In this document: in pieces, positions 44,808 through 54,711 of the stretch
How positions within the stretch are numbered: position 1 is the first letter of the stretch
How the letters are laid out: each line of letters begins with the position of its first letter
Program-made: the position numbers and the translations under genes
Source: Celeribacter baekdonensis
GTDB lineage: Bacteria; Pseudomonadota; Alphaproteobacteria; Rhodobacterales; Rhodobacteraceae
Direction: 5' to 3'
Length of the DNA stretch: 64,000 nt
Assembly: GCF_900102315.1 (NCBI RefSeq)
Contig: NZ_FNBL01000010.1
Coordinates: forward strand, 1-64,000
Notes under the pieces: generated by a model
Database searches by the model: none
What the model was told of the DNA's origin: nothing
Seen by the model: only the letters and a program-made list of their open reading frames with translations

Positions 44808-45686
44808 ATGAGCAGCAAGTACCCCATCATCAGTGTGACCGGTTCTTCCGGGGCTGGCACGTCGACTGTGAAGAAAACATTCGATCAAATCTTTCGCCGT
44901 GAGAAAATCTCAGCCGTGTCCATCGAAGGCGATGCGTTTCACCGCTATAATCGCGCCGATATGCGCGCTGAGCTGGAGCGGCGCAAGGCCGAAGGCGACG
45001 AGACCTTTTCACATTTTTCCTATGTTGCGAACGAACTTGGTGAGCTGGAAAGGGTGTTTCGCGAGTATGGCAAGACGGGCAAGGGCCGCACGCGGACCTA
45101 TGTTCATGATGCCGAAGAGGCCGAGAAAACCGGTGTGCCGCCGGGTGAATTCACCGCATGGGCACCGTTTCCCGATGAGTCTGACCTGTTGTTCTACGAA
45201 GGTCTGCACGGTTCGGTCGTCAATGACGAGGTCAATCTTGCCGCTCTGGCCGACCTCAAGATCGGCGTGGTGCCCGTGATCAATCTCGAATGGATTCAAA
45301 AGATACACCGAGACCGCGAATCGCGTGGCTATTCCACCGAGGCCGTGACCGACACCATCCTGCGCCGGATGCACGCCTATGTGCACTGCATCTGCCCGCA
45401 ATTCACCGAAACGGATGTCAATTTCCAACGTGTCCCGATGGTCGATACCTCCAACCCGTTCATTGCGCGCTGGATTCCCACGCCGGACGAAAGCCTGATC
45501 GTGATCCGCTTCCGGAACCCGCGCGGCATCGATTTTCCCTATTTGACCTCAATGATCAACGGCTCGTGGATGAGCCGGGCCAATTCCATCGTGGTTCCGG
45601 GGAACAAACTCGATCTGGCGATGCAGCTTATCCTGACGCCGCTGATCGAGCGTCTGGTCACCACTGCACGCAAACAGCGCCGCTAA
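44808..45686 (+). CDS. cbbP: Phosphoribulokinase
   Basis: 292 residues. Start at 44808 with CAGGAGTC upstream. The P-loop is [14 protein letters not shown], followed by [15 protein letters not shown] and [10 protein letters not shown]. The length fits bacterial class I enzymes. It phosphorylates ribulose-5-phosphate to the RuBisCO substrate and is the pathway-specific marker next to cbbF. Confidence 0.96.
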   Translation: MSSKYPIISVTGSSGAGTSTVKKTFDQIFRREKISAVSIEGDAFHRYNRADMRAELERRKAEGDETFSHFSYVANELGELERVFREYGKTGKGRTRTYVHDAEEAEKTGVPPGEFTAWAPFPDESDLLFYEGLHGSVVNDEVNLAALADLKIGVVPVINLEWIQKIHRDRESRGYSTEAVTDTILRRMHAYVHCICPQFTETDVNFQRVPMVDTSNPFIARWIPTPDESLIVIRFRNPRGIDFPYLTSMINGSWMSRANSIVVPGNKLDLAMQLILTPLIERLVTTARKQRR

Positions 45687-45697
45687 GGAAGAACACC

Positions 45698-47674
45698 ATG
45701 AATGCTTATACCAAGACCGTTGATGAACGCCGGATGGCCAACGCCATCCGCGCACTGGCCATGGATGCGGTACAGGCCGCCAACTCCGGCCACCCCGGCA
45801 TGCCGATGGGAATGGCGGATGTCGCCGCCGTTCTGTTCAACCGGTTCATGACCCTCGACCCGGCTGCACCGGATTGGGCCAATCGCGACCGGTTCGTATT
45901 GTCTGCCGGGCACGGGTCGATGTTGCTTTATGCCGTCAACCATCTGCTGGGCTATGACGACATGGACATGGATCAGATCCGCAACTTCCGTCAGTTGGGA
46001 TACCGCACGGCGGGGCATCCGGAGTACGGCCATGCCAAAGGGATCGAAGTGACGACCGGCCCCCTTGGCCAGGGTCTGGCCACTTCAGTGGGCATGGCGC
46101 TTGCGGAACGGCTGGGCCACGCGCGCTTTGGCGATCTGATCGACCACTACACTTATGTCATTGCTGGTGATGGCTGTCTGATGGAAGGCGTAAGCCACGA
46201 AGCCATCGACTTGGCCGGGCATCTGAAATTGGGGCATCTGATCGTCCTTTGGGACGACAACAAGATCACCATCGACGGGGACACCAGTCTGTCGACCTCG
46301 ACCGATCAACAAGCACGCTTTGCCGCCGCCGGCTGGCATGTCCTGTCGGTTGACGGCCATGACCCGGACAGTATCGCAAAGGCCATTGGAGATGCGCGCA
46401 AAGACCCGCGTCCATCAATGATTGCCTGCCGGACAGTCATCGGATTCGGGGCCCCGAACAAGCAGGGCGGTCACGACGTGCATGGCGCGCCGCTGGGCAA
46501 CGACGAGATCGCCGCCGCGCGCAGGGAGTTGGCTTGGGATCATCCGGCCTTTGACATTCCCGCCGATGTGTATTCCGCGTGGCACAAGATCGCGGCCCGC
46601 GGCGCCGAAGCACGCAAGACATGGGAAGCATCGTTTGCGGCGTCGCCGGACCATGACGCATTGCAGCTACATCTCGATGCCGACATCGGCCCTCTCACCA
46701 AGGCAATGATGGATTACAAGGCCAAACTGGCGCAGGACCTGCCCAAAGTCGCCACCCGCAAGGCAAGCCAGATGGCGCTTGAGGTCGTCAACGCCGCCCT
46801 GCCTTTTACCATCGGCGGCTCGGCGGATCTGACAGGGTCGAACCTGACCCAGACCAAGGATATGACAGCGGTCAACGCGAGAGATTTCACCGGCCGTTAC
46901 ATCAACTACGGCATCCGCGAATTCGGCATGTCGGCCGCGATGAATGGCCTGTCCCTTTCGGGGCTGTTCAAGCCCTATGGCGGAACCTTCCTTGTGTTTG
47001 CCGATTACGCCCGCCCGGCGATCCGGCTGGCCGCCTTGATGGGCGTACCCACAACTTTTGTCATGACCCATGACAGCATCGGACTTGGCGAAGACGGCCC
47101 AACCCACCAGCCTGTCGAGACGCTGGCCAGCCTGCGCGCCATTCCTAACCTGACGGTTCTTCGCCCCTGCGATGCGATGGAAACGGCGGAAGCCTGGGAA
47201 GTCGCGATGGCGTCGACAAAGACACCGGTTCTGATGGCATTGTCACGGCAGGGCCTGCCCGCGATGCGCAAAACCGCGCTGCGCGAGAACCTGTTGGCCA
47301 GAGGCGCTTATGTCTTGCGCGAACCGCATGGCGGGCGTGACGTGACGTTGATCGCGACCGGGTCCGAGGTGGAAATCGCAATGAATGCCGCCGACGCCCT
47401 GGCTGAGGGTGGCATCAAGGCTGCCGTGGTGTCGGCCCCGTCCTTCGAACTGTTCGGCCAGCAACCCGACGCCTATCGCGCCGAAGTGCTGGGCAATGTC
47501 CCGCGCGTCGGTATCGAGGCCGCCATCCGCATGAGCTGGGATGCCGTATTGCGCGCCGAGGACGGCTTTGTCGGCATGACAGGCTTTGGTGCCTCAGCCC
47601 CGGCAGAGGCCCTCTATAAGCATTTCGGCATCACCGCCGGAGCGGTTGTCGATGCCGCCAAGGCGCGCCTCTGA
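45698..47674 (+). CDS. cbbT: Transketolase
   Basis: 658 residues. Thiamine-diphosphate motif [20 protein letters not shown]...DDN; pyrimidine-domain parts [16 protein letters not shown] and [18 protein letters not shown]-terminal domain from about residue 530. AAGGAAGAACACC precedes the ATG, 11 bases after cbbP. It moves two-carbon units in ribulose-5-phosphate regeneration. Confidence 0.96.
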   Translation: MNAYTKTVDERRMANAIRALAMDAVQAANSGHPGMPMGMADVAAVLFNRFMTLDPAAPDWANRDRFVLSAGHGSMLLYAVNHLLGYDDMDMDQIRNFRQLGYRTAGHPEYGHAKGIEVTTGPLGQGLATSVGMALAERLGHARFGDLIDHYTYVIAGDGCLMEGVSHEAIDLAGHLKLGHLIVLWDDNKITIDGDTSLSTSTDQQARFAAAGWHVLSVDGHDPDSIAKAIGDARKDPRPSMIACRTVIGFGAPNKQGGHDVHGAPLGNDEIAAARRELAWDHPAFDIPADVYSAWHKIAARGAEARKTWEASFAASPDHDALQLHLDADIGPLTKAMMDYKAKLAQDLPKVATRKASQMALEVVNAALPFTIGGSADLTGSNLTQTKDMTAVNARDFTGRYINYGIREFGMSAAMNGLSLSGLFKPYGGTFLVFADYARPAIRLAALMGVPTTFVMTHDSIGLGEDGPTHQPVETLASLRAIPNLTVLRPCDAMETAEAWEVAMASTKTPVLMALSRQGLPAMRKTALRENLLARGAYVLREPHGGRDVTLIATGSEVEIAMNAADALAEGGIKAAVVSAPSFELFGQQPDAYRAEVLGNVPRVGIEAAIRMSWDAVLRAEDGFVGMTGFGASAPAEALYKHFGITAGAVVDAAKARL

Positions 47675-47703
47675 CCCTAGAAAACCAAGAAAGAGAGACA
47701 GTC

Positions 47704-48708
47704 ATGACAGTGAAAGTTGCCATCAACGGCTTTGGCCGTATCGGACGGAATGTGCTTCGCGCGATCGTTGAATCCGGTCGCACCGATATCGAAGTTGTCG
47801 CCATCAATGACCTTGGTCCGGTAGAGACGAACGCCCACCTATTGCGGTTCGACAGCGTGCACGGGCGTTTCCCCGGAGAGGTCACGACGGGCGAGGACTG
47901 GATCGACGTGGGCCGTGGCCGGATCAAGGTCACGTCGATCCGCGATCCGAAAGACCTGCCTTGGGGTGACGTCGACATCGCGATGGAATGCACCGGCCTT
48001 TTCACCGACCGCGACAAAGCTGTCTTGCATCTTGAAAACGGATCCAAACGCGTGCTGGTGTCGGCCCCTGCGTCCGGTGCCGACAAGACCATCGTCTACG
48101 GGGTCAATCACAAAACGCTGACGGCGGCTGACACCGTTGTTTCCAACGCATCCTGCACCACCAACTGCCTGTCGCCGGTCGCCAAAGCCCTGAATGACGC
48201 CATCGGGATCTCCAAGGGTTTCATGACCACGATCCACAGCTATACCGGCGACCAGCCGACGCTGGATTACATGCGTGGCGATCTCTACCGCGCCCGCGCC
48301 GCGGCACTGTCGATGATCCCGACCTCGACCGGGGCGGCCAAGGCGGTGGGGCTTGTGCTGCCGGAACTGGCGGGCAAGCTGGATGGCGTGGCGATCCGCG
48401 TCCCGACGCCAAACGTCTCGGTCGTCGATCTGGTCTTCGAAGCCGCTCGTGATACCACGGTCGAAGAGGTCAACGCCACCATCCGCGCCGCTGCCAATGG
48501 TCCAATGAAGGGCGTGCTGGGTTTTACCGACCATCCCAACGTGTCCGCCGATTTCAATCACGACCCCCATTCGTCGGTCTTTCACATGGACCAGACCAAG
48601 GTGATGGACGGTCGCATGGTCCGCATCCTGTCCTGGTACGACAACGAATGGGGGTTCTCCAACCGAATGTCCGATACGGCGGTGGCGATGGGGGCGCTCA
48701 TCGGATGA
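47704..48708 (+). CDS. gap: Glyceraldehyde-3-phosphate dehydrogenase, type I
   Basis: 334 residues. The NAD(P) site is [15 protein letters not shown], catalytic Cys151 sits in [10 protein letters not shown], and the later [12 protein letters not shown] is conserved. It lies in the cbb operon, so it should run in the reductive direction. The stop overlaps the pgk ATG (ATGA). Confidence 0.96.
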   Translation: MTVKVAINGFGRIGRNVLRAIVESGRTDIEVVAINDLGPVETNAHLLRFDSVHGRFPGEVTTGEDWIDVGRGRIKVTSIRDPKDLPWGDVDIAMECTGLFTDRDKAVLHLENGSKRVLVSAPASGADKTIVYGVNHKTLTAADTVVSNASCTTNCLSPVAKALNDAIGISKGFMTTIHSYTGDQPTLDYMRGDLYRARAAALSMIPTSTGAAKAVGLVLPELAGKLDGVAIRVPTPNVSVVDLVFEAARDTTVEEVNATIRAAANGPMKGVLGFTDHPNVSADFNHDPHSSVFHMDQTKVMDGRMVRILSWYDNEWGFSNRMSDTAVAMGALIG

Positions 48709-49913
48709 CGATACCTTCAATCATGGATGTGGAGGTTTGCGGCAAGACACTTGTCGTGCGCGCCGATCTCAATGTGCCTGTCGAGGCCGGCAAAGTGACC
48801 GACGCAACCCGGATCACACGCTTTGCAGGCGGGATGAAACCTCTTCTGGAGCGTGGCGCGCGGCTGGTCATCATCACCCATTTCGGTCGGCCCACGCCAA
48901 ATGTCCTCGACCCGGCCTTTTCCGTAAACACATTGCGCCCGGCCTTATCGGATGCTTTGGGCGTCCCGGTGAAATTCTCCGACACATGCGCCACGAACGC
49001 GGCCAAGGTCCGCGCCGACGCGTTGGCGAACGGTGAGGTGCTGTTGTGCGAGAACTTGCGCTACAACCCCGGCGAAACCACGAACGATCCTGGCTTTGCA
49101 GCGGCTCTGGCCGAACTGGGCGAATTCTATGTCAACGATGCCTTCTCCTGTGCGCATCGCGCCCATGCCTCGACCGAGGCGATTGCTCGGCTCATGCCGT
49201 CTTACGCTGGGCCTTTGCTGATGGAAGAGCTCTCCATGCTGGGCGCCGCGCTGGAAGACCCCGAGCGGCCGTCTGTCGCCCTCGTGGGGGGTGCAAAGGT
49301 TTCGACCAAGATCGCGGTTCTCAAGAACCTTGTCGCAAAGGTCGATCACGTCATCATCGGCGGCGGCATGGCGAATACCTTTCTGTTCGCGAACGGCGCC
49401 CCGATGGGCAAATCGCTGCACGAGGCCGACCAGATCGACACCGTGCGAGAGATTCAGAGCTTGGCGCAAAGAGCAAACTGCGCCCTGCACTTGCCCGAGG
49501 ATGTCGTCGCGGCCAAAGATTTTGCCGCGCATGCCAGGCACGATATTGTGCGAAATGATGCCTGCCCGGCCGATGCGATGATCCTGGACGCCGGACCAAG
49601 GGCACTGACACGGTTTCAGTCGATCCTGGCGGAGTGCAGGACGATCCTGTGGAACGGCCCTTTGGGTGCCTTTGAAATCCAGCCCTTCGATCAGTCCACC
49701 ATGCGTTTGGCCCAATCCGCCGCCGATCTGACCCGTCAAGGTCTGGCCGTCTCGGTTGCGGGGGGTGGCGATACTGTCGCGGCTCTGAACGTGGCCGGGG
49801 TCGCCGATGACTTCACCTATGTCTCCTCTGCCGGAGGCGCTTTCCTGGAATGGCTGGAGGGCAAGACGCTGCCCGGTATCGCCGCATTGCAAGACGCCGC
49901 GAAAGCGGCCTGA
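48705..49913 (+). CDS. pgk: Phosphoglycerate kinase
   Basis: 402 residues from the ATG overlapping the gap stop. Characteristic segments are [35 protein letters not shown], and the nucleotide site [12 protein letters not shown]. The VDAFS-type signature is present, so activity is expected. It phosphorylates 3-phosphoglycerate, the RuBisCO product. Confidence 0.96.
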   Translation: MTIPSIMDVEVCGKTLVVRADLNVPVEAGKVTDATRITRFAGGMKPLLERGARLVIITHFGRPTPNVLDPAFSVNTLRPALSDALGVPVKFSDTCATNAAKVRADALANGEVLLCENLRYNPGETTNDPGFAAALAELGEFYVNDAFSCAHRAHASTEAIARLMPSYAGPLLMEELSMLGAALEDPERPSVALVGGAKVSTKIAVLKNLVAKVDHVIIGGGMANTFLFANGAPMGKSLHEADQIDTVREIQSLAQRANCALHLPEDVVAAKDFAAHARHDIVRNDACPADAMILDAGPRALTRFQSILAECRTILWNGPLGAFEIQPFDQSTMRLAQSAADLTRQGLAVSVAGGGDTVAALNVAGVADDFTYVSSAGGAFLEWLEGKTLPGIAALQDAAKAA

Positions 49914-49924
49914 AAGGATTCAAA

Positions 49925-50974
49925 ATGGCTTTGATTACACTTCGTCAACTGCTCGATCACGCCGCTGAAAAGGGCTACGGCGTTCCCGCCTTCAACATCA
50001 ACAACATGGAACAGGGTCTGGCGATCATGAAGGCCGCCGCCGCCTGCGATGCGCCTGTCATCATGCAGGCCAGCCGCGGCGCGCGGTCCTATGCGGGCGA
50101 TATCATGCTGCGCCACATGATCCAGGCATTGTCCGAAATGTATCCCGATATTCCGATCTGCATGCACCAGGATCACGGCAACAACGAAGCGACCTGCCTG
50201 TCCGCAATCCGCCACGGGTTCACCTCGGTGATGATGGATGGCTCACTCATGGAAGACATGAAGACCCCCGCTGACTGGGATTACAACGTTGCCATCACCG
50301 AACGCGTGGCCCGGATGGCGCATTGGATCGGAGCTTCGGTCGAAGGCGAACTGGGTGTTCTGGGTAGCCTGGAAACCGGCGAAGCGGCACAGGAAGATGG
50401 TTCCGGCGCGGAAGGCAAGCTGAGCAAGGAGCAATTGCTCACGGACCCGGATGAATCGCTCGATTTTGTCAAGCTGACCAAAGTGGACGCGCTGGCCATT
50501 GCCTGCGGCACCAGCCACGGCGCTTACAAATTCAGTTCCAAGCCGACCGGCGAGACGCTGGCGATCCAGCGGATCGAGGACATCCACGCCAAGATCCCCG
50601 ACGTGCATCTGGTCATGCATGGATCAAGCTCGGTCCCGCAATACCTGCAAGACCTGATCAACGAAAGCGGCGGCGAGATGCCCCAGACCTATGGCGTGCC
50701 GGTCGAAGAAATCGAGCGCGGCATCAAGTCGGGTGTGCGCAAGGTCAACATTGACACCGACATCCGCATGGCACTCACCGGCCAGTTCCGCAAGGTCGCG
50801 AAGGACAAGCCGACCGAGTTCGACCCGCGCAAATTCACGATCCCCGCGATGGCGGAAATGGAAAAGCTCTGCCGCGACCGGTTTGAACGCTTTGGCACGG
50901 CGGGCAATGCCGCCAGTATCAAGGTCATCCCGATGGACGATATGGCGCGTCGCTACGCCGATGGCAGCCTCTGA
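49925..50974 (+). CDS. cbbA: Class II fructose-bisphosphate aldolase (CbbA type)
   Basis: 349 residues from the ATG at 49925 (AAAGGATT upstream). [14 protein letters not shown] begins the barrel; zinc/substrate residues lie in [18 protein letters not shown] and VMHGSSSVP. The end [12 protein letters not shown] is typical of Calvin-cycle CbbA. It joins triose phosphates to fructose bisphosphate. Confidence 0.95.
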   Translation: MALITLRQLLDHAAEKGYGVPAFNINNMEQGLAIMKAAAACDAPVIMQASRGARSYAGDIMLRHMIQALSEMYPDIPICMHQDHGNNEATCLSAIRHGFTSVMMDGSLMEDMKTPADWDYNVAITERVARMAHWIGASVEGELGVLGSLETGEAAQEDGSGAEGKLSKEQLLTDPDESLDFVKLTKVDALAIACGTSHGAYKFSSKPTGETLAIQRIEDIHAKIPDVHLVMHGSSSVPQYLQDLINESGGEMPQTYGVPVEEIERGIKSGVRKVNIDTDIRMALTGQFRKVAKDKPTEFDPRKFTIPAMAEMEKLCRDRFERFGTAGNAASIKVIPMDDMARRYADGSL

Positions 50975-50990
50975 TTCCAGATCAACGATA

Positions 50991-51012
50991 GGTCGGCGCG
51001 TCTGCGCCGGCC
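50991..51012 (+). other. Intercistronic hairpin between aldolase and tpiA
   Basis: GGTCGGCGC and GCGCCGGCC pair (one G-U) around GTCT. No U-tract follows. It may be an RNA processing or stability element. Confidence 0.5.
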
Positions 51013-51037
51013 CAGATTCCCTGACCGGAGAATGCAA

Positions 51038-51763
51038 ATGACCCGACGTCGCTCCGCAATTGGCAACTGGAAGATGAATGGCCTGACGGCCAATCTCTCA
51101 GATGTCGACCAGATTGCCGCAGCGGCGGCGCAGGCCACCTGCGGCACGGGTCTGTGCTTGCCCGCAACCCTTCTTCATGTCGCGCGGGGCCGCGTGACCA
51201 TGCCGCTTGGCGGACAAGACTGTCACGCGTCGGAATCGGGGGCGCATACCGGCGACATCTCAGCCGGGATGCTGGCCGACGCCGGTGCAAGCATGGTGAT
51301 CGTCGGCCATTGCGAACGGCACGCCGATCACGGTGAAACCAATGAAATCGTGGCCGCGAAAAGCGGAGCCGCATGGAACGCCGGGTTGACCGCCATCCTC
51401 TGCATCGGAGAGACCGAAACCCAATACCATACGGGCCAGACGCGTGACGTGCTGGCCGACCAGATCGCGGGGTCGCTACCCGAAGGTGCCAATGCAGACA
51501 ACACGATCATTGCCTACGAACCCGTCTGGGCGATCGGCACAGGGCGGACCCCCGGCATCGGCGAGATTGCACAGACCCACGCCTTCATCCGCTCCAGATT
51601 GCCCGATCCTTCGCTTTCGATCCTCTATGGCGGGTCGGTGAACGCCTCCAACGCTGCCGGGATTTTCGCCCTTGCGGATGTCGATGGCGGTCTAGTCGGT
51701 GGTGCATCCCTGACAGCGGAAAAATTCGTTCCCATTATCAAAGCCCTGGAGGCCACGTCATGA
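51038..51763 (+). CDS. tpiA: Triosephosphate isomerase
   Basis: 241 residues from the ATG at 51038 (GGAG seven bases upstream; the ATG at 51032 is too close to it). Lys in AIGNWKMNG, Glu in AYEPVWAIGTG, and ILYGGSVNASNA are present. The electrophile segment normally read GHSERR is GHCERH here (His91, Cys92), an unusual Ser-to-Cys change next to the catalytic His. It probably still interconverts triose phosphates for the aldolase. Confidence 0.9.
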   Translation: MTRRRSAIGNWKMNGLTANLSDVDQIAAAAAQATCGTGLCLPATLLHVARGRVTMPLGGQDCHASESGAHTGDISAGMLADAGASMVIVGHCERHADHGETNEIVAAKSGAAWNAGLTAILCIGETETQYHTGQTRDVLADQIAGSLPEGANADNTIIAYEPVWAIGTGRTPGIGEIAQTHAFIRSRLPDPSLSILYGGSVNASNAAGIFALADVDGGLVGGASLTAEKFVPIIKALEATS

Positions 51764-52443
51764 CAGTCCACCGATCCATCAAGATCGCACCATCCATCCT
51801 GTCCGCCGATTTCGCGAATTTCGGGGCGGAAATCCGGGCCATCGAGGCCGAGGGCGCCGATTGGGTTCATGTCGATGTCATGGACGGGCATTTCGTGCCC
51901 AATCTGACGTTCGGCCCGATGGCGGTAAAGGCATTCCGCCCACATGTGAAAACCGTCATGGACGTCCACTTGATGATTGCGCCGGTCGACCCTTACATCG
52001 ACGCCTATGCGGATGCCGGAGCCGATGTCCTGACCGCCCATGTCGAGGCGGGCCCCCACATCCACCGCACGCTTCAGGCGATCCGCGGCGCGGGCATGAA
52101 AGCGGGTGTGGCACTCAACCCCGGCACGCCAGCCGAGGCGGTGGCGCATCTGCTGGACCTGACAGACCTGATCTGTGTCATGACGGTGAACCCCGGTTTC
52201 GGTGGCCAGAAATACATCGACATGACCGACAAGGTGCGACACCTGCGCAAGATGATCGGCGACCGTGAAATCCATATCGAGATCGACGGCGGGATGGACC
52301 CGACGACCGCACCAGGAATGGCGCAGGCGGGGGCCGATGTGCTGGTCGCCGGGTCGGCCGTGTTCCGGGGCGGGTCTGTTTCCCAGCCTGGAGTCTATGG
52401 CAAAAACATGCGCGCGATCCGCGATGCGGTGGAGGCGATCTAG
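51760..52443 (+). CDS. cbbE: Ribulose-phosphate 3-epimerase
   Basis: 227 residues. IAPSILSADFANFG, the metal-binding VHVDVMDGHFVPNLTFGP, VMTVNPGFGGQKYI and IDGGMDP are all intact. The start overlaps the tpiA stop by four bases. It makes ribulose-5-phosphate for the kinase, closing the cycle. It is the last gene of the operon; its TAG is fused to transposase debris. Confidence 0.95.
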   Translation: MTVHRSIKIAPSILSADFANFGAEIRAIEAEGADWVHVDVMDGHFVPNLTFGPMAVKAFRPHVKTVMDVHLMIAPVDPYIDAYADAGADVLTAHVEAGPHIHRTLQAIRGAGMKAGVALNPGTPAEAVAHLLDLTDLICVMTVNPGFGGQKYIDMTDKVRHLRKMIGDREIHIEIDGGMDPTTAPGMAQAGADVLVAGSAVFRGGSVSQPGVYGKNMRAIRDAVEAI

Positions 52444-52510
52444 GATCGAGACCGCGCATATGATCCGCAAGGGCCAATTCGACAACAATGGCCTCACCGC
52501 GTTCCGGTAG
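52442..52510 (+). pseudogene. IS6-family transposase C-terminal remnant
   Basis: The frame RIETAHMIRKGQFDNNGLTA-FR-stop matches the end of IS6-type transposases (A-x-IE-x-xHMIRKGQ). It begins within the rpe stop codon, with no upstream transposase. The following ~300 bases to 52807 hold no recognisable gene and look like decayed DNA. It marks a recombination junction at the end of the cbb operon. Confidence 0.65.
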
Positions 52511-52807
52511 TTTGCCTCCTCGCAGCATAACTATGTCCAGCGCAAGCCTACACTCAACCATGCGGAAAATTTGCGACAGCACCCAAAGCCTTGCCCGGGG
52601 GCGCTCAGGTTGAAATCGAAGCTGTCACCGTTCTAGATTGACCGCTCGCTGGATGGACCGCGAGACGGTTCAGAAACCCTGTCCATTGTGTACGGAACCA
52701 CTAGCTTTCATCATGACGCGATTGCGGCATGGTCGTAGGGAGAGGCCTTGGTGGTCCAACTCAAGGTTTTGCCTTAAGCCTCTTGGCCGCCGATCGTTCC
52801 GGGCCGT

Positions 52808-53374
52808 TTAGCTCTGCACAATCATCTTTGCGACAAGTTCGGCTGCATTCTGTACACCGAGTTTTTTCATGACAGAACTGCGATGGACCTCAACTGTGCG
52901 CGGCGAAATGCCCATGGCCTGCCCTGTCTCTTTGCTGGTGTAGCCATTCACAATATACCGCGCGACTTCACGTTCGCGCGGGGTCAGTGTCGCCGATGTT
53001 GTGGGGCTATTTTCCAGATGTTCAAAGGTCCAGACCATGAACCGAAAGGGATCGGTCGGCGTCAGGGTGCGCGCCGCAGCGCGGGTCCAGATGATTTCGC
53101 CGCTGCGACATTGCATGAACCGTTCATCGGCATAGCGCGGTCGGCCCTTAAGCCACCTCTGCCACCGTGCGCCTGTCTTTTCGTAATCCACACTCGACGG
53201 GTAGAGGATGCGGATGGACTGCCCCTCAAGCTCGTCACGGGTCCAGCCAAAGATACGCTCCATCTCCGTATTGGCGCGTTGAATCACACGATTTGAAAGA
53301 ACCATGAGGCCAATCGGGGCATCCATGAACCCGGTTAAATCGAGATCTGCCTCGGAAATTTGATCGTAATTCAT
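52808..53374 (-). CDS. PAS-LuxR transcriptional regulator
   Basis: 188 residues. The PAS domain (~12-115) has IQRANTEMERIFGWTRDELE and a conserved RFMQCRSGEIIWTRAAA. The LuxR helix-turn-helix (~125-185) is LTPREREVARYIVNGYTSKE-TGQAMGISPRTVEVHRSSVM. It has no receiver domain, so the PAS pocket probably senses a small molecule or redox state. It is divergent from the thiolase operon across a gap with phased TACGTA repeats and probably regulates it. Confidence 0.85.
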   Translation of the reverse strand: MNYDQISEADLDLTGFMDAPIGLMVLSNRVIQRANTEMERIFGWTRDELEGQSIRILYPSSVDYEKTGARWQRWLKGRPRYADERFMQCRSGEIIWTRAAARTLTPTDPFRFMVWTFEHLENSPTTSATLTPREREVARYIVNGYTSKETGQAMGISPRTVEVHRSSVMKKLGVQNAAELVAKMIVQS

Positions 53375-53402
53375 CTAACCGCCCCTTTCGCTGCACGTGC
53401 AT

Positions 53403-53441
53403 CTACGTAGTTCATACGTAGATTTATACGTAATTCTACGA
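53403..53441. promoter_or_regulatory. Four TACG(TA) repeats at helical spacing in a divergent promoter
   Basis: TACGTA occurs at 53404, 53415 and 53427, with a TACGA at 53437. Steps are 11, 12 and 10 bases, about one DNA turn each, so all copies face the same side. Most units are themselves palindromic. It lies between the PAS-LuxR gene and the thiolase, 50-90 bases upstream of the latter. Confidence 0.65.
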
Positions 53442-53490
53442 ATTGCTGCCATGTGTTTTTTGCATGACCCTTATGGCAGGAGGATATTTC

Positions 53491-54666
53491 ATGACCACAG
53501 ACATCTTTATCACCGGTTCCGGTCACACGCGTTTTGGCCGTTTGGAGCAAAGCCTTGAGGATTTGATCGTCGACACCGCCCGCGAGGCGATCGAGGAAGC
53601 CCAGATTCCTCCCGCGGACATTGATGCTGTGTTTCTGGGGCATTTCAATTCCGGGCTTGTGCCGGATGGTTTTGCCTCCTCCCTCATTTTGCAGGCCCAC
53701 CCTGATTTGCGGTTCAAACCCGCAACGCGGTGTGAAAATGCCTGTGCGTCTGGTGCAGCGGCGATCCATGCCGGGTTGAACGCCATTCGGGCAGGACGCG
53801 CCCGCAACGTCTTGGTTGTTGGTGCCGAAAAGATGACCCATCGCTCGACACCCGATGTCACCACCGCATTGGCGGGGGCTGGGTATCAAAATGATGCGGC
53901 TGAAGCGGCATTGAGCTTTCCCCAAGTCTTTGCCGTCGCGGCGGAGCAGTATGCCGAGCGTTACGGTGATCCCATGGACACATTTGCACGCATCGCCGCC
54001 AAGAACCATGAAAACGCGATGAAAAACCCTTTGGCACATATGCATAAGGCGCTGCCCTATGAATTCTGCCGTGAGGTGAGCGAGAGAAACCCGTTGATCG
54101 CGCCCCCGCTTCGATTGAGTGATTGTTCGTTGGTCACGGATGGCGCAGCAGCCATTGTGTTGAGCGCAGGCGCGGCACATGCGAGCGATGCGACGGCACG
54201 GGTTTTGGTGGCCGCTGCCGAACATGTGTCCGATTTCCTACCGATGAACCGTCGTGATTTTGTAGCCTTCGAGGGCCCCGAACGCGCCATTCAAATGGCC
54301 TATAAGACGGCGGGCATCACCGTTTCCGATCTCGATTTCGCCGAGGTCCATGATTGCTTCACACCTGCCGAATTGCTGATCTATGAGGCAATGGGGCTTG
54401 CTCCCAAGGGGCAGGGCGTCCGTGCTTTGAGTGAGGGGACAGTCTATGCGGACGGTCGCACGCCGGTGAACCTGTCGGGCGGCCTCAAGGCCAAAGGCCA
54501 TCCGGTCGGGGCCACAGGCGTTTCCATGCATGCGCTGGGGTTTCGGCAACTGACCGGACGCGCGGGGAGCATCCAGCGCGAAGGTGCGCAATGGGGGCTT
54601 GCCTTCAACATGGGCGGGGCGGCTGTCGCCAATTATGCGACGATTTTAAAGGCCGACCGCGCCTAA
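53491..54666 (+). CDS. Thiolase-family acetyl-CoA acyltransferase (SCP-x type)
   Basis: 391 residues from the ATG at 53491 (AGGAGG seven bases upstream). The nucleophile Cys lies in RCENACASGAAA; the late His in EVHDCFTPAELL and the GGLKAKGHPVGATG block are conserved. It belongs to the SCP2/thiolase-like group, which includes enzymes cleaving acyl-CoA and enzymes of uncertain role. It starts an operon with an acyl-CoA ligase and a TRAP importer, suggesting CoA-dependent breakdown of an imported acid. Confidence 0.87.
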   Translation: MTTDIFITGSGHTRFGRLEQSLEDLIVDTAREAIEEAQIPPADIDAVFLGHFNSGLVPDGFASSLILQAHPDLRFKPATRCENACASGAAAIHAGLNAIRAGRARNVLVVGAEKMTHRSTPDVTTALAGAGYQNDAAEAALSFPQVFAVAAEQYAERYGDPMDTFARIAAKNHENAMKNPLAHMHKALPYEFCREVSERNPLIAPPLRLSDCSLVTDGAAAIVLSAGAAHASDATARVLVAAAEHVSDFLPMNRRDFVAFEGPERAIQMAYKTAGITVSDLDFAEVHDCFTPAELLIYEAMGLAPKGQGVRALSEGTVYADGRTPVNLSGGLKAKGHPVGATGVSMHALGFRQLTGRAGSIQREGAQWGLAFNMGGAAVANYATILKADRA

Positions 54667-54711
54667 ATCAGATGACCCCCTGACCCAGATGATCCAAGGA
54701 CTGAAAAGACG

